DNA from: Oscillospiraceae bacterium
Lineage (GTDB): Bacteria > Bacillota > Clostridia > Oscillospirales > Oscillospiraceae
Assembly (NCBI GenBank): GCA_015068135.1
Contig: SVLB01000012.1
Location: 1 to 60,835 of the forward strand
Direction: 5' to 3'
DNA length: 60,835 nucleotides
The position numbers and the translations under genes are program-made. The notes beneath the pieces were generated by a model. The model was not told the origin of the DNA and searched no databases. It was given only the letters and a program-made list of their open reading frames with translations. This document shows positions 31,108 to 42,536 of the stretch, piece by piece. Each line of letters starts with the position of its first letter. Positions within the stretch are counted from its first letter, which is position 1.

Positions 31108-31194
31108 CCGGAAGCATTCAAAGCTGTTGTATTTTCTACGTTTTCTCTCCCTCAGCCAATTGCCTCAAATCGGCAATTACCAGTTCACGCATCA

Positions 31195-31219
31195 GAGGGG
31201 GCGGTGCCTACATCGCCCC
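31195..31219. repeat. Degenerate REP unit
   Basis: GAGGGGGCGGTGCCTACATC and CGCCCC follow the same pattern as the REP at 22371, with the GTAG replaced by GAG. Confidence 0.5.
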
Positions 31220-31314
31220 ATTGGAATGACCCCACTTTTTCGACGCCCACTACAGAATGCTATCTTACATCTGCTATCTGATATCTCAAAAAAAGGTGGC
31301 TGCCGGAGGTGTCC

Positions 31315-31343
31315 TTGACAAATGTTTTTGCTTACTATAGAAT
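31315..31343 (+). promoter_or_regulatory. Promoter of the 31373 surface-protein gene
   Basis: TTGACA (31315-31320), 17-bp spacer, TAGAAT (31338-31343). Confidence 0.65.
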
Positions 31344-31372
31344 AAATATAAGAAATAATTGGAGGGATCGTC

Positions 31373-33451
31373 ATGAAAAAGTGGGTATTTGCGGCACTTT
31401 GCTTGCTGATCCTGCTGAGTCTGCCTCAAAAAGCAACAGCAGCAGAGGTCCCTCTGGAGCTGGGTCGGACGGTGAGCGCCCAGTACGGGGAATCCTACTG
31501 GCTGACAGTCCAGAAGGATTGTACGGTTGCCATTTATAGAGTATCGGATTCTGCCCAGGGCTTCATAAGGGTATATAACGGCAAAGATATTGCTGCCGAG
31601 GGCTTTGACCAGGTGCTGTTGGAGGCCCGGGCCGGCGTGACCTATCGGGTGATTCTTTCTAAATCTATCACGTATATGGTGGAGCAGGCAGCTGTGGCGG
31701 AGAGTGTGGCTTTGGACTGCGCAGCTTACAGCGGCTATCCGGAAGACCGGTTTTTTGCGAAGATCCATCGCCAACCGGAAAATGCCTTGCTGCTCGTTTC
31801 TCAGGTGCGTGTATCGGATCCGGAGGTCGTGGAAGTGACAGACACCCGGGCGCAGGGGGTGGAGTTTGTGCTGAAAAAACCGGGGCAAAGTACGCTGACC
31901 CTGGAATTTCATAACGGGTTTACCGTACAGACCCAGGTGACCGTGAATGCTTGGCCGGAGTTTACCGTTGGGCAGACCCTGACCCTGGAAGGGGAGGGGC
32001 GAACCTGGAAATACCGGTTTTCCCCGGAAAAAACCGGCACCTTTGTTTTGGAGCGCCGGGACAACAACTGGGGCTTTGCGGGAATGCAGGCCTTTACGGC
32101 CGATGGAAGGGCATTATCCGGCGAAGATCAAAGCAGAATCGAATTTCGCGGCCAGGCCGGGGAAGAAATATGGATCCATTTTACCCTGAGCGGCATGGGA
32201 GAGTATGTAGTCAGTACCCGGGAAGCAGGACTGTCCGATCTTTGTCAGGTGGGCTTTTATCAGGCTGATGGGGACCCGATATACACGGGAGAACGGATCC
32301 AGCCCTATCTGCGCACGGATTTGAAAGATGTGACGGTCCATGCCTGGGAATTTGATGAACCGGATGCCTTTGTGGCCTGCGATGGAGGCTATATTCCGCA
32401 AAAAGCGGGAACCTATACCGTTACGGCAGTGCTGGACGGAGGCGAACGGATCACGCAAGCCCTGACGGTCGAGGCCTTGACGGTTGAGACCCTGACAGCT
32501 TATGAGGATTTTTCGCGGGACCGGACAATGGATCGGTGCGCCTATGTTCCGGATACCACCGGGGAGTATGTATTCACCGGCCCGGTTGACCGGGTCAGCT
32601 GTGACGGCGTGACCTTGCTTGCTTCCCAAACCGGCCATTCCGACAAAGGGGATGCTGTTGTGTACCGGCTGGAAGCCGGTAAGACCTATTTGGTGGAGCT
32701 TGGCCCGGGAAATTACTTTGATTTTACCGTTGAGCCCATGAAACAGGGGGAATATCGGCAGCTTGGCCGCCGTGAGGTCCATTACGGAGATGTATTGATC
32801 ATCAGAGTAGAGCCCGACGGCTTCATAGCCGGGTCCCAGCCTCAATGGCAATGGGAATCCTCCGATCCGGTGGTGCTGTCCGCGGTGGATACGGTTTCGG
32901 GTTTGCGTGATGTTGGATCCGGAGTAAAATGGAAAACAGGAAAGCCGGGAAAAGCGGTGATCACGGCAACCTCCGATCAGGGGCATTCCTTCCAAATGGA
33001 GGTAGAGGTCTACACCAATGCGATCCGACATGGCTTGCGTTTGGTAAAAGAGGGTGCGGATCTGAAGCTGGAGCGCGGAAAGGAGAAGGACCTGAAGGTA
33101 GTTCTGCCCGGAGATCCGAAGGATTTCCACGGTATTCGGATCGTGCGCAATGGGGTTTTCGATGACACCTATTCTCCGTATATTGATAAGCGCGGCCTTG
33201 CGGTCACGCCCGGGGCGGAGAAGTCCGGCGAATTTGCGGTGACGATCCCTTGTGACTATCTGTCCCAATATCCCAGCGGTACCTACTATGTGTGCTATGA
33301 GGGCCTGAAGCCGGAACCGGTGTCAAAACTGATGATACTGGAGTCCGATAGCAGCCTGCTGAGCTGGATTCTGCTTGCAAGTGCCGTTCTGCTTTTGGCC
33401 GCTGTGTTGACAGTTAAGCCCCGCAGGAGAAAAGCTGCTGACAACATCTGA
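31373..33451 (+). CDS. Type I membrane surface protein with Ig-like repeats
   Basis: 692 residues. Signal peptide 1-24 (ATAA). Large beta-rich ectodomain with several Ig/BIG-like stretches (VEFVLKKPGQSTLTLEF, GTYTVTAVLDGG, KPGKAVITATSDQGHSF), and Cys-poor. TM helix at ~661-680 (LLSWILLASAVLLLAAVLTV) and basic tail (KPRRRKAA). No LPxTG and no enzyme motif. GGAGGG precedes the ATG. Monocistronic with its own promoter and terminator, beside rpoBC by position only. Likely surface adhesin or stress-sensing ectodomain. Confidence 0.7.
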   Translation: MKKWVFAALCLLILLSLPQKATAAEVPLELGRTVSAQYGESYWLTVQKDCTVAIYRVSDSAQGFIRVYNGKDIAAEGFDQVLLEARAGVTYRVILSKSITYMVEQAAVAESVALDCAAYSGYPEDRFFAKIHRQPENALLLVSQVRVSDPEVVEVTDTRAQGVEFVLKKPGQSTLTLEFHNGFTVQTQVTVNAWPEFTVGQTLTLEGEGRTWKYRFSPEKTGTFVLERRDNNWGFAGMQAFTADGRALSGEDQSRIEFRGQAGEEIWIHFTLSGMGEYVVSTREAGLSDLCQVGFYQADGDPIYTGERIQPYLRTDLKDVTVHAWEFDEPDAFVACDGGYIPQKAGTYTVTAVLDGGERITQALTVEALTVETLTAYEDFSRDRTMDRCAYVPDTTGEYVFTGPVDRVSCDGVTLLASQTGHSDKGDAVVYRLEAGKTYLVELGPGNYFDFTVEPMKQGEYRQLGRREVHYGDVLIIRVEPDGFIAGSQPQWQWESSDPVVLSAVDTVSGLRDVGSGVKWKTGKPGKAVITATSDQGHSFQMEVEVYTNAIRHGLRLVKEGADLKLERGKEKDLKVVLPGDPKDFHGIRIVRNGVFDDTYSPYIDKRGLAVTPGAEKSGEFAVTIPCDYLSQYPSGTYYVCYEGLKPEPVSKLMILESDSSLLSWILLASAVLLLAAVLTVKPRRRKAADNI

Positions 33452-33530
33452 AAAGGACTGTAAAGAAACGCAGCATCATCGAAAGAAAAGACAATCGGCA
33501 ATACCGTTCTTCCCAAAATGCCCATAAGTT

Positions 33531-33582
33531 AGAAACAAGCTGTCATCCCGAGTGTAGTCGAGGGATGACAGCTTGTTTCTTT
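33531..33582 (+). terminator. Long-stem terminator
   Basis: A 19-bp stem (33531-33549 with 33562-33580) that ends in TTTCTTTA. It closes the surface-protein gene. Confidence 0.8.
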
Positions 33583-33623
33583 ATAGTAATTGACAACCTT
33601 GCCCCTTCGGGGAATTTGGGCGC

Positions 33624-33646
33624 AAAAAAACCGGGATGATTCCCGG
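33624..33646 (-). terminator. Minus-strand terminator facing into the rpoB promoter region
   Basis: Stem CCGGGA/TCCCGG (33631-33646) is followed on the minus strand by a 7-T run (33630-33624). No minus-strand gene ends here; it may stop antisense transcription. Confidence 0.5.
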
Positions 33647-33665
33647 AAAAATTTGTAACTGACTA

Positions 33666-33694
33666 TTGACTTTGGAAACGGCTTGTGGTAGAAT
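33666..33694 (+). promoter_or_regulatory. rpoBC promoter
   Basis: TTGACT (33666-33671), 17-bp spacer, TAGAAT (33689-33694). The leader is about 155 nt and contains a hairpin-like GAAAGTTGA/TCAACTTC (about 33783-33808), a possible site of control. Confidence 0.72.
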
Positions 33695-33858
33695 GGTACT
33701 CCATAGTGTGGGAATATGCGATTTTTGCGCTTCTACTTAACTGTGCAATCATTGTACCACACGGGAAAAGCGCTGTCAAGAGGAAAGTTGAATAAAACAG
33801 TCAACTTCCCCGGGCGTATCAAAAATAGTGAACAACACAACACTTAAGAAAGGCTGTG

Positions 33859-36800
33859 ATGATCCATATGGCAATGGTCAAAGACCAAATGTTTGGCAAG
33901 CAGGTCCGTAAGTCCTATGCAAAGTATCAGGAGATCCTGCAGATGCCCAACATGCTGAAGATCCAGAAGGATTCCTACCAGTGGTTCCTGGATGAGGGTC
34001 TGCGTGAGGTGTTCCGTGATGTGGGCACCATTACCGACTTCTCCGGCAAGCTGGAGCTGAGCTTCCTGGATTATTCCATGAACGACAAGCCCAAGTACAC
34101 CATCGAGCAGTGCAAGGAGCGCGATGCTACCTATGCACAGCCCATCAAGGTCCGGGTGCGTCTGCGCAACACCGAGACGGAAGAGATCAAAGAGCAGGAT
34201 ATCTTCATGGGCGATTTCCCCATTATGACCAATGGCGGTACCTTTGTGATCAACGGTGCCGAGCGTGTTATCGTTTCCCAGATCGTCCGTAGCCCCGGTA
34301 TGTACTACGGTCATGAGGTAGACAAGGCGGATCAGCACACCTATACCGCCACGGTCATTCCTTACCGCGGTGCCTGGCTGGAGTACGAGACCGACCTGCA
34401 GAATGTGTTCTGGGTCCGTATCGACAAGAACCGCAAGCTGCCCGTCACCTGCCTGATCCGCGCTTTGGGCGTGGATACCGACGAGAAGATCAAGGCCATG
34501 TTCGGCGAGGATGAGCGGATCCTGGCTACCCTGGAGAAGGATACCTGCAAGACCCGGGAAGAGGGCCTGCTGGAGATCTACCGCCGTCTGCGTCCCGGTG
34601 AGCCTCCCACGGTGGAGACTGCCATATCCCATTTGGAGGGCCTGCTGTTCGACGCTCACCGCTACGATGTGAGCGCTGTTGGCCGTTACAAGTTCAACAA
34701 GAAGATGGACATCTGGAGCCGTATCTCCGGTCAGGAGCTGGCTGAGCCCATCGCCGATCCCATGACCGGCGAGATCCTGGCTATGCCCGGTGAGATCCTT
34801 TCCCGTGCCCAGGCCCAGGAGCTGTCCCGGAAGGGCGTTTGCCAGGCTGCTGTGAAGGTGGGCGACAGTGTAGTGCGGATCTTCTCCAACTACATGGTGG
34901 ATATGTCCCAGTTTGTGGACTTCGATCCCAAGCAGTATGGCGTAAAGGAAAAGGTTCGCCTGAGTGTCCTGAAGGAAATGCTGGAGACCCCCGATATCAA
35001 CTGGGAAGAGGCCATTGCCGAGCGGATCGACGATCTGGTGCCCAAGCATATTATTGTTGACGATATCATGGCCTCCATCAACTACCTTAACTGTGTGGCC
35101 ATGGGCATCGGTGTTGCCGATGATATCGACCACCTGGGCAACCGCCGCCTGCGCTGCGTAGGTGAGCTGCTGCAGAACCAGTTCCGTATTGGCTTCAGCC
35201 GTCTGGACAGAGTCATCCGTGAGCGCATGACCGTTCAGGACCTGGATGCTGTTACCCCCCAGAGCCTGATCAATATCCGTCCCGTGACGGCTGTGATCAA
35301 GGAGTTCTTCGGCTCCTCCCCCCTGAGCCAGTTCATGGATCAGAACAACCCCCTGGCTGAGCTGACTCATAAGCGCCGTCTGTCTGCACTGGGCCCCGGC
35401 GGTCTGAGCCGTGAGCGCGCATCCTTCGACGTGCGTGATATTCACTACACCCACTATGGCCGTATGTGCCCCATCGAGACCCCTGAAGGTCCCAACATCG
35501 GCCTGATCAACTACCTGGCTACCTTTGCCAGGATCAACGAGTACGGCTTTGTGGAAGCCCCCTACCGCAAGGTGGACAAGGCTACCGGTAAGGTCACCGA
35601 CCAGGTGGACTACATGACCGCTGACGTGGAAGACGATTTCTACATCGGTCAGGCCAACGAGCCCCTGGATGAGAACGGCTGCCTTGCCAATGCCCGTATT
35701 ACCTGCCGTCACCGCAACGAGATCATCGAAGTGGACCGCAATGTGATCGATTATATCGACGTGTCCCCCAGAATGATGATCTCCATCGCGACCTCCTTTA
35801 TTCCCTTCCTGCAGAACGACGATGCAAACCGTGCCCTGATGGGTGCGAACATGCAGCGTCAGGCTGTGCCTCTGCTCACCACCGAGCCCCCCGTGGTCGC
35901 TACCGGTATCGAGCATGCCGCCGCTGTGGACTCTGAGGTCTGCGTGAAGTCTGAGGGCGACGGTACTGTTATGTCCGTTTCCGCTACCCAGATCACCGTT
36001 AAGTATGACGACGGTGAGGTCAAGACCTATGAGCTGACCAAGTTTGCCCGCTCCAATGCCGGTACCTGCGTGAACCAGCGGCCCATCGTGGTGGTTGGCG
36101 AGCGTGTTACCGACAATCAGATCATTGCCGACGGTCCTTCCTGCTCCGGCGGTGAGATCGCTTTGGGTAAGAACGTGCTCATCGGCTTCGTGACCTGGGA
36201 AGGCTACAACTACGAGGACGCCATTCTGCTTAACGAGCGTCTGGTCCGTGAGGACGTATTTACCTCCATCCACATTGAAGAGCATGAGACGGAGGCCCGT
36301 GACACCAAGCTCGGCCCGGAGGAGATCACCCGGGATATCCCCAACGTGGGTGAGGATGCCCTGAAGGACCTGGACGAGAACGGTATTATCCGCGTAGGTG
36401 CCGAGGTCCATTCCGGCGACTACCTGGTGGGTAAGGTCACCCCCAAGGGCGAGACCGAGCTGACTCCCGAGGAAAGACTGCTCCGTGCCATCTTCGGTGA
36501 GAAGGCAAGAGAAGTCCGTGATACCTCTTTGAAGGTGCCTCACGGCGAGAGCGGTATCGTTGTGGATGTGAAGGTGTTCACCAAGGAGAACTCCGACGAG
36601 CTGGCTCCCGGCGTTACCAAGTCCGTCCGTGTTTACATTGCCCAGAAGCGTAAGATCTCCGTGGGCGATAAGATGGCCGGCCGTCACGGTAACAAGGGCG
36701 TTGTTTCCAGAGTTCTGCCTGAGGAGGATATGCCCTTCCTGCCTGACGGTACTCCCCTGGATGTGGTGCTGAACCCCCTGGGCGTGCCTTCCCGTATGAA

Positions 36801-37533
36801 CATCGGTCAGGTTTTGGAGGTCCACCTGGGCTATGCCGCCAAGGCGCTGGGCTGGAAGGTTGCCACCCCTGTGTTTGACGGTGCCAACGAGAAGGACATC
36901 CGTGAGACCCTGAAGCTGGCAGGCCTCCGTGAGGACGGCAAGACCGTTCTTTATGACGGCCGTACCGGCGAACCCTTCGATAACCTGGTTACGGTTGGTT
37001 ATCCCTACTACCTGAAGCTTCACCACCTGGTCGACGATAAGATCCATGCCCGTTCCACCGGTCCCTACGCACTGGTTACCCAGCAGCCCCTGGGCGGTAA
37101 GGCCCAGTTCGGCGGTCAGCGTTTCGGCGAAATGGAAGTTTGGGCCCTGGAGGCTTACGGTGCTGCTTACACCCTGCAGGAGATCCTGACCGTCAAGTCC
37201 GACGACGTGACGGGCCGTGTAAAGACCTACGAAGCCATCGTCAAGGGCAGCAACATTCCCAAGCCCGGCGTTCCCGAATCCTTCAAGGTTCTGGTGAAGG
37301 AGCTGCAGGCTCTGTGCCTGGATATCCGTGTGCTGGATGAAAACGGCAACGAGATCGAGCTGAAGGATGAGGAAGAGGATGATGAGATCATCTACACCGA
37401 GCACGAAAATGAGCTGGTAGTCGGCACCACTGAGGAAGTGCTGGATTCCGGCTTCGTGATCGATGAGGATGGTCCGGAAGATATTATGAATGTGTTCGGT
37501 GATGTCCAGGAAACCACCGACGACTTTGAATAA
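33859..37533 (+). CDS. rpoB: RNA polymerase beta subunit
   Basis: 1224 residues; start chosen at ATG 33859 after AAGAAAGG (GTG 33856 and ATG 33868 are alternatives). All conserved regions present: beta-a FLDEGL, fork loop, rifampicin region (~481-525: [20 protein letters not shown]), [34 protein letters not shown] region ([20 protein letters not shown], ~775), flap and [14 protein letters not shown] (~936). C-terminal tail very acidic. No large lineage insertion. Catalytic core of transcription. The Gln found before the LSQFMDQ motif in most bacteria is Pro here. Upstream ribosomal protein genes rplJ/rplL are not adjacent. Confidence 0.97.
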   Translation: MIHMAMVKDQMFGKQVRKSYAKYQEILQMPNMLKIQKDSYQWFLDEGLREVFRDVGTITDFSGKLELSFLDYSMNDKPKYTIEQCKERDATYAQPIKVRVRLRNTETEEIKEQDIFMGDFPIMTNGGTFVINGAERVIVSQIVRSPGMYYGHEVDKADQHTYTATVIPYRGAWLEYETDLQNVFWVRIDKNRKLPVTCLIRALGVDTDEKIKAMFGEDERILATLEKDTCKTREEGLLEIYRRLRPGEPPTVETAISHLEGLLFDAHRYDVSAVGRYKFNKKMDIWSRISGQELAEPIADPMTGEILAMPGEILSRAQAQELSRKGVCQAAVKVGDSVVRIFSNYMVDMSQFVDFDPKQYGVKEKVRLSVLKEMLETPDINWEEAIAERIDDLVPKHIIVDDIMASINYLNCVAMGIGVADDIDHLGNRRLRCVGELLQNQFRIGFSRLDRVIRERMTVQDLDAVTPQSLINIRPVTAVIKEFFGSSPLSQFMDQNNPLAELTHKRRLSALGPGGLSRERASFDVRDIHYTHYGRMCPIETPEGPNIGLINYLATFARINEYGFVEAPYRKVDKATGKVTDQVDYMTADVEDDFYIGQANEPLDENGCLANARITCRHRNEIIEVDRNVIDYIDVSPRMMISIATSFIPFLQNDDANRALMGANMQRQAVPLLTTEPPVVATGIEHAAAVDSEVCVKSEGDGTVMSVSATQITVKYDDGEVKTYELTKFARSNAGTCVNQRPIVVVGERVTDNQIIADGPSCSGGEIALGKNVLIGFVTWEGYNYEDAILLNERLVREDVFTSIHIEEHETEARDTKLGPEEITRDIPNVGEDALKDLDENGIIRVGAEVHSGDYLVGKVTPKGETELTPEERLLRAIFGEKAREVRDTSLKVPHGESGIVVDVKVFTKENSDELAPGVTKSVRVYIAQKRKISVGDKMAGRHGNKGVVSRVLPEEDMPFLPDGTPLDVVLNPLGVPSRMNIGQVLEVHLGYAAKALGWKVATPVFDGANEKDIRETLKLAGLREDGKTVLYDGRTGEPFDNLVTVGYPYYLKLHHLVDDKIHARSTGPYALVTQQPLGGKAQFGGQRFGEMEVWALEAYGAAYTLQEILTVKSDDVTGRVKTYEAIVKGSNIPKPGVPESFKVLVKELQALCLDIRVLDENGNEIELKDEEEDDEIIYTEHENELVVGTTEEVLDSGFVIDEDGPEDIMNVFGDVQETTDDFE

Positions 37534-37551
37534 GGAGGCGTGTAACATATT

Positions 37552-40500
37552 ATGGCAGATGTCACTTTTGATGCCATTAAAATCGGCATTGCTTCCCCGG
37601 AAATGATCCGGCAGTGGTCTTTTGGCGAGGTCAAGAAGCCTGAGACCATCAACTACCGCACCCTGAAGCCTGAGAAGGACGGTCTTTACTGCGAGAAGAT
37701 CTTCGGACCCACCAAGGACTGGGAGTGCCATTGCGGCAAGTACAAGAAGATCAAGTATAAGGGCAAGGTCTGTGACCGCTGCGGCGTGGAAGTCACCCGC
37801 GCAAAGGTCCGCCGTGAGCGTATGGGCCATATCGAGCTGGCCGCGCCCTGCAGCCACATTTGGTACTTCAAGGGCATTCCCTCCCGTATGGGCCTGATTC
37901 TGGATATCAGCCCCAAGGTGCTGGAGAAGGTGCTGTACTTTGCCTCTTATATCGTCACCGATCCCGGTGACGCACCCTTGGCTGTGAACCAGGTGCTCTC
38001 CGAGAAGGAATACCGGGATATGCGGGAAAAGTACGAGGATGATTTCCAGGCCGGCATGGGTGCCGAGGCTGTGAAGAAGCTGCTGGAGCAGATCGACCTG
38101 GATCAGCTGTCCGAGCAGCTGCGTGAGGAGCTGAAAACCGCTTCCTCTCAGAAGAAGCTTCGTATCGTCAAGCGCTTGGAGGTCGTGGAGGCCTTCCGTG
38201 AGTCCGGCAATAAGCCTGAGTGGATGGTCATGGATGTGCTGCCCGTGATCCCTCCCGATATCCGTCCCATGATCCAGCTGGACGGTGGCCGTTTCGCCAC
38301 CTCCGACCTGAACGATCTGTACCGCAGAGTCATCAACCGTAATAACCGCCTGAAAAGACTTCTGCAGCTGCATGCCCCCGACATCATTATCCGTAATGAG
38401 AAGCGTATGCTCCAGGAGGCTGTGGACGCCCTGATCGACAATGGCCGCCGTGGCCGTGCCGTCACCGGCGCCAACAACAGAGCCCTGAAGTCTCTGTCCG
38501 ATATGCTGAAGGGTAAGCAGGGCCGCTTCCGTCAGAACCTGCTGGGTAAGCGTGTTGACTACTCCGGCCGTTCCGTTATCGTGGTCGGTCCTGAGCTGAA
38601 GCTGTATCAGTGCGGTGTTCCCAAGGAAATGGCCATTGAGCTGTTCCGGCCCTTCGTTATGAAGAAGCTGGTGGCAGACGGCCTGGCGAACAACATCAAG
38701 TCCGCCAAGAAGATGATCGACAAGGGCAAGACCGAGGTTTGGGATGCCCTGGACGAGATCATCAAGGACCGTCCCGTTATGCTTAACCGTGCGCCTACCC
38801 TGCACCGACTGGGTATCCAGGCCTTTGAGCCCATCCTGGTCGAGGGCCGCGCACTGAAGCTGCACCCCCTTTGCTGTACCGCATTTAACGCCGACTTCGA
38901 CGGCGACCAGATGGCTATCCACGTGCCTCTGTCCGCAGAGGCCCAGGCAGAAGCCAGAATGCTGATGCTTTCCGCCAATAACCTGCTCCGTCCCCAGGAC
39001 GGCAAGCCTGTTACCGTGCCTACCCAGGATATGATCCTCGGTGCCTACTACCTGACCTATACCCGTTTGGGCAAGGCCGAGAAGGGTGCTGAGAACGTAT
39101 TCGTTACCGATGCCGGTGAGACGGACCTGCCCAATCAGCGGGTGGTGGATGCCGACGAGTTTGTGGCAGCCAACAAGAAGGCCAAGGCCGAGGGCAAGAA
39201 GGGTGCTTCCTTCCGTCCCGTGCTGAACTACTCCTCCGTGGATGAGGCCATTGCCGCCTATGCTGACGGCTCTGTGGGCCTGCATGCTCCCATCCGTGTC
39301 CGTCATACCAAGGTCATCGACGGTGTGGAGCAGTCCCGGATCATCGATGCCACTGTGGGCCGTCTAATCTACAACGAGCCCATTCCCCAGGACCTGGGCT
39401 TCGTGAACCGTAACGATCCCGAGCATGCCTTTGACCTGGAAGTGGACTTCCTGGTTGGCAAGAAGCAGCTGGGTAAGATCATCGACAAGTGTATCCGCAG
39501 ACACGGTTTTACCGTGGCTACGGAGATGCTGGACCGGATCAAGGCTTTGGGCTACAAGTACTCCACCAAGGGCGCTATTTCCGTTTCCATTGCGGATATG
39601 GTGGTGCCTGAGATCAAGTACGAGCTGGTCCGTCAGGCTGAAGCCAAGGTGGTGGAGATCGAAAACTTCTACCGCAAGGGCTTCATCACCAACGACGAGC
39701 GTTACCGCCTGGTGGTTCAGCAGTGGGAGAAGACCACTGCCGAGGTCACCAATGCCCTGCAGGGCAACCTGGACGAGTTCAACCCCATCTACATGATGGC
39801 AGACTCCGGCGCCCGTGGTTCTATGGCTCAGATCCGTCAGCTTGCCGGTATGCGTGGCTTGATGGCCGATACCGCAGGCCGTACCATTGAGATCCCTGTT
39901 AAGGCGAACTTCCGTGAAGGCCTTTCCGTTCTGGAGTACTTCATCTCCTCCAGAGGCGCCCGTAAGGGCATGACCGATACGGCACTTCGTACCGCTGACT
40001 CCGGTTACCTGACCCGTCGTATGGTCGACGTTTCTCAGGACGTGATCGTCCGTGAGCACGACTGCGGCACGGTCAACGGCATTTGGGTTGGCGCTGTCTA
40101 CGATAAGAACGGTGACGTGGTGGATACCTACGGCAACCGGATCCGTGGCCGCTATCCCGTCAACGACATTCTCCATCCCGTGACCGGTGAGCTCATCCAT
40201 CCCAAGGAAGTGATGATGCAGCCCGAGGATGCCGAGAAGTTCGAGAAGGCCGGCATTGAGAAGATCTATATCCGCACCATCCTGGGCTGCCGTGCCCGCA
40301 CCGGCGTTTGCGCCCGTTGCTATGGCATGAACCTGGCTACTTCCAAGGAAGTGGACCTGGGCGAGGCAGTCGGCATCATTGCCGCACAGTCCATCGGTGA
40401 GCCCGGTACTCAGCTGACCATGCGTACCTTCCACTCCGGCGGCGTTGCCGGTGACGATATCACCCAGGGTCTGCCCAGAGTTGAAGAACTGTTCGAGGCA

Positions 40501-41250
40501 CGCCGTCCCAAGAAGATGGCACAGATCTCTGAGATCACCGGTACAGTCAGCATTGACGATACCCACCGTACCGCTCTGCGTAACATCACTGTGACTGCAG
40601 AGGATGGCGAGGTCAAGATCTATCAGGTGCCTTACTCCATCGGCCTGAAGGTGACCCACGGCAAGACCGTCCAGAAGGGCGAGCCCATCACCGACGGTGC
40701 CCTGTATCCCCAGGACGTTCTGCGGATTTCCGGTGTGGAGGCTGTTCAGGATTACCTGGTGCAGTCCGTCCAGGCTGTGTACCGTCAGCAGGGCGTTGAG
40801 ATCAACGATAAGCATATCGAGGTCATTATCCGTCAGATGATGCGCAAGGTCCGCATCGAGGAGTCCGGCGACAGCAATCTGCTCACCGGCACTGTGGTGG
40901 ATGTGTTCGAGTTTGAAGATGCCAAGGATGCCCTCCAGGCCCGGATCGATGCCGGCGAGGACGAGCTGCGGATGCCCGAGGCCAGCGCAATGCTGCTGGG
41001 TATTACCAAGGCCGCTTTGGCAACGGATTCCTTCCTGTCTGCCGCATCCTTCCAGGAGACCACCAAGGTCCTCACCGATGCCGCCATCAAGGGCAAGGTG
41101 GACCGTCTGGTCGGCCTGAAGGAGAATGTGCTGATCGGTAAGCTGATCCCCGCAGGCTCCGGCCTTATGGCCTACCGTGATTTCCAGCCCGGCATTACCC
41201 CCGAACCCCGTGTGGTTGAGGAAGAGCTGGCAGAAACCGGCAACGAATAA
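37552..41250 (+). CDS. rpoC: RNA polymerase beta-prime subunit
   Basis: 1232 residues, starting after GGAGG 10-15 nt upstream and 18 nt past rpoB. N-terminal zinc site (CHCGKY...CDRCG, ~62-80), rudder/lid region, catalytic Mg site [16 protein letters not shown] (~446), bridge helix and trigger loop ([22 protein letters not shown], ~760; [24 protein letters not shown] ~964), second zinc site (HDCGTVNG...[11 protein letters not shown], ~835-925). Length is usual for Clostridia. Cotranscribed with rpoB and closed by the terminator at 41257; no rpsL/rpsG/fusA follow. Confidence 0.97.
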   Translation: MADVTFDAIKIGIASPEMIRQWSFGEVKKPETINYRTLKPEKDGLYCEKIFGPTKDWECHCGKYKKIKYKGKVCDRCGVEVTRAKVRRERMGHIELAAPCSHIWYFKGIPSRMGLILDISPKVLEKVLYFASYIVTDPGDAPLAVNQVLSEKEYRDMREKYEDDFQAGMGAEAVKKLLEQIDLDQLSEQLREELKTASSQKKLRIVKRLEVVEAFRESGNKPEWMVMDVLPVIPPDIRPMIQLDGGRFATSDLNDLYRRVINRNNRLKRLLQLHAPDIIIRNEKRMLQEAVDALIDNGRRGRAVTGANNRALKSLSDMLKGKQGRFRQNLLGKRVDYSGRSVIVVGPELKLYQCGVPKEMAIELFRPFVMKKLVADGLANNIKSAKKMIDKGKTEVWDALDEIIKDRPVMLNRAPTLHRLGIQAFEPILVEGRALKLHPLCCTAFNADFDGDQMAIHVPLSAEAQAEARMLMLSANNLLRPQDGKPVTVPTQDMILGAYYLTYTRLGKAEKGAENVFVTDAGETDLPNQRVVDADEFVAANKKAKAEGKKGASFRPVLNYSSVDEAIAAYADGSVGLHAPIRVRHTKVIDGVEQSRIIDATVGRLIYNEPIPQDLGFVNRNDPEHAFDLEVDFLVGKKQLGKIIDKCIRRHGFTVATEMLDRIKALGYKYSTKGAISVSIADMVVPEIKYELVRQAEAKVVEIENFYRKGFITNDERYRLVVQQWEKTTAEVTNALQGNLDEFNPIYMMADSGARGSMAQIRQLAGMRGLMADTAGRTIEIPVKANFREGLSVLEYFISSRGARKGMTDTALRTADSGYLTRRMVDVSQDVIVREHDCGTVNGIWVGAVYDKNGDVVDTYGNRIRGRYPVNDILHPVTGELIHPKEVMMQPEDAEKFEKAGIEKIYIRTILGCRARTGVCARCYGMNLATSKEVDLGEAVGIIAAQSIGEPGTQLTMRTFHSGGVAGDDITQGLPRVEELFEARRPKKMAQISEITGTVSIDDTHRTALRNITVTAEDGEVKIYQVPYSIGLKVTHGKTVQKGEPITDGALYPQDVLRISGVEAVQDYLVQSVQAVYRQQGVEINDKHIEVIIRQMMRKVRIEESGDSNLLTGTVVDVFEFEDAKDALQARIDAGEDELRMPEASAMLLGITKAALATDSFLSAASFQETTKVLTDAAIKGKVDRLVGLKENVLIGKLIPAGSGLMAYRDFQPGITPEPRVVEEELAETGNE

Positions 41251-41256
41251 GTAAAA

Positions 41257-41306
41257 AAACGAGTTACAAGCTTCCGGAAGGAATAACTTGTAACTCGTTT
41301 TTTTAA
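41257..41306. terminator. Bidirectional terminator after rpoC
   Basis: A 14-bp stem (41257-41270 with 41287-41300) then TTTTTAAC; A-run on the other side serves the U32 gene. The GAGTTACAAG sequence is shared with the hairpin at 16780-16822. Confidence 0.85.
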
Positions 41307-41318
41307 CCCGTAACGGTA

Positions 41319-42533
41319 TCAGGGCGAAAGGTCTGCTTCTCTGCGCAAAATAGTCAGCGGGGGGACGGGGCAGGGAAGCTGGATATAGAAGGGCATTTGG
41401 GGAGTCCTGGGTTCTTCCAGGGCTTCCTTTTCTGCTGTGTACATGTTTCCAACGGTGATGGGGAAGGGGCGCAGATCCGGTCCCACCACTTCCAGGGCAT
41501 CGCCGGTGCGGAACTTATTCCGCAGACTGCACAGGGCAAGTCCGTTTTCGTCACAGCTTTCCACAATGGCTACCACCTGCCAATTCCGTACATAACGGGA
41601 ATGCTCCGTGTATTGCCCGGGGAAGCCATAGTAGAAGCCGGTGGAATAGACCCGGTGGGAGATATGCTCCACCTCGTCCCGCCATACGGGATCCAAAGCC
41701 CGTCCGGCTGCCACATCGTCAATGCAGTGGCGATACGCGCCGGTAACAATGGCGGCATAGTAAGCAGACTTTGCACGGCCTTCGATCTTGATGCAGTCAA
41801 CACCTGCATCCATCAGGTCCTTCAGGTGGTCGATCATGCACATATCCTTGGAATTGAGAATGTAAGTACCCTTTTCGTCCTCAAATACCGGGAAATATTC
41901 TCCGGGCCGCTTCTCCTCCACAAGAGCATACTGATACCGGCAGGGCTGGGCGCAAGCACCCCGGTTGGAATCTCTGCCGGTCATATAATTGCTCAGAAGG
42001 CAGCGACCGGAATAGCTGACGCACATGGCACCGTGACCGAAGGTCTCGATCTCCAATTCTTTGGGGGTCTTTTCCCGTATGGTCCGCACCTCGTCCAAGG
42101 AGCATTCCCGGGCCAGAACCACACGGGTGGCACCCAGGTCATACCAGGCTTTTGCGCATTCATAATTGGCGATGGACTGCTGGGTGGAGATGTGCCGCTG
42201 ACATTTGGGGGCATAGCGCCCGGCCAGGGTAAACGCACCCAGGTCCGCCAGGATCAGGGCATCCACCCCGGCATCCTGCAGCTGTTCCAAGTAGGCGGGA
42301 AGATCGGTAACTTCCTCATTGCGGGGCATGGTGTTTACGGTCACATGGACCTTGACCCCGTGGCTGTGGGCGAAGGCCACAGCCTGGGGCAGCTCCTCCG
42401 GGGAGAAATTCCCCGCAAAGGAGCGCATTCCAAAGGCAGTACCTGCCAGATATACGGCGTCCGCGCCGTAGGCCACGGCCATTTTCAGCCGTTCCATATC
42501 ACCGGCAGGGCTTAATAATTCCAGTTTTCCCAC
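41319..42533 (-). CDS. U32-family peptidase/hydroxylase
   Basis: 404 residues. N-terminal ELLSPAGDMERLKMAVAYGADAVYL and the family signature ETFGHGAMCVSYSGRCLLSNY (~165-185) with clustered cysteines (CVSYSGRC, CAQPC), as in YegQ/RlhA enzymes that hydroxylate 23S rRNA C2501 and in collagenase-type U32 proteins. The Cys set probably binds an Fe-S cluster. C-terminal ~80 residues form the beta-barrel extension. Starts 3 nt after the MltG stop, inside a four-gene minus-strand operon. RlhA-type tRNA/rRNA function is the present view of the family. Confidence 0.9.
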   Translation of the reverse strand: MGKLELLSPAGDMERLKMAVAYGADAVYLAGTAFGMRSFAGNFSPEELPQAVAFAHSHGVKVHVTVNTMPRNEEVTDLPAYLEQLQDAGVDALILADLGAFTLAGRYAPKCQRHISTQQSIANYECAKAWYDLGATRVVLARECSLDEVRTIREKTPKELEIETFGHGAMCVSYSGRCLLSNYMTGRDSNRGACAQPCRYQYALVEEKRPGEYFPVFEDEKGTYILNSKDMCMIDHLKDLMDAGVDCIKIEGRAKSAYYAAIVTGAYRHCIDDVAAGRALDPVWRDEVEHISHRVYSTGFYYGFPGQYTEHSRYVRNWQVVAIVESCDENGLALCSLRNKFRTGDALEVVGPDLRPFPITVGNMYTAEKEALEEPRTPQMPFYIQLPCPVPPLTILRREADLSP

Positions 42534-42536
42534 GGC

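Noticed and set aside
33844..39306. 1820-codon open frame antisense to rpoB and rpoC
   Set aside because: It lies opposite two certain genes, spans their junction and has repetitive His/Gly/Val/Leu composition from codon bias. It has no ribosome binding site or domain.
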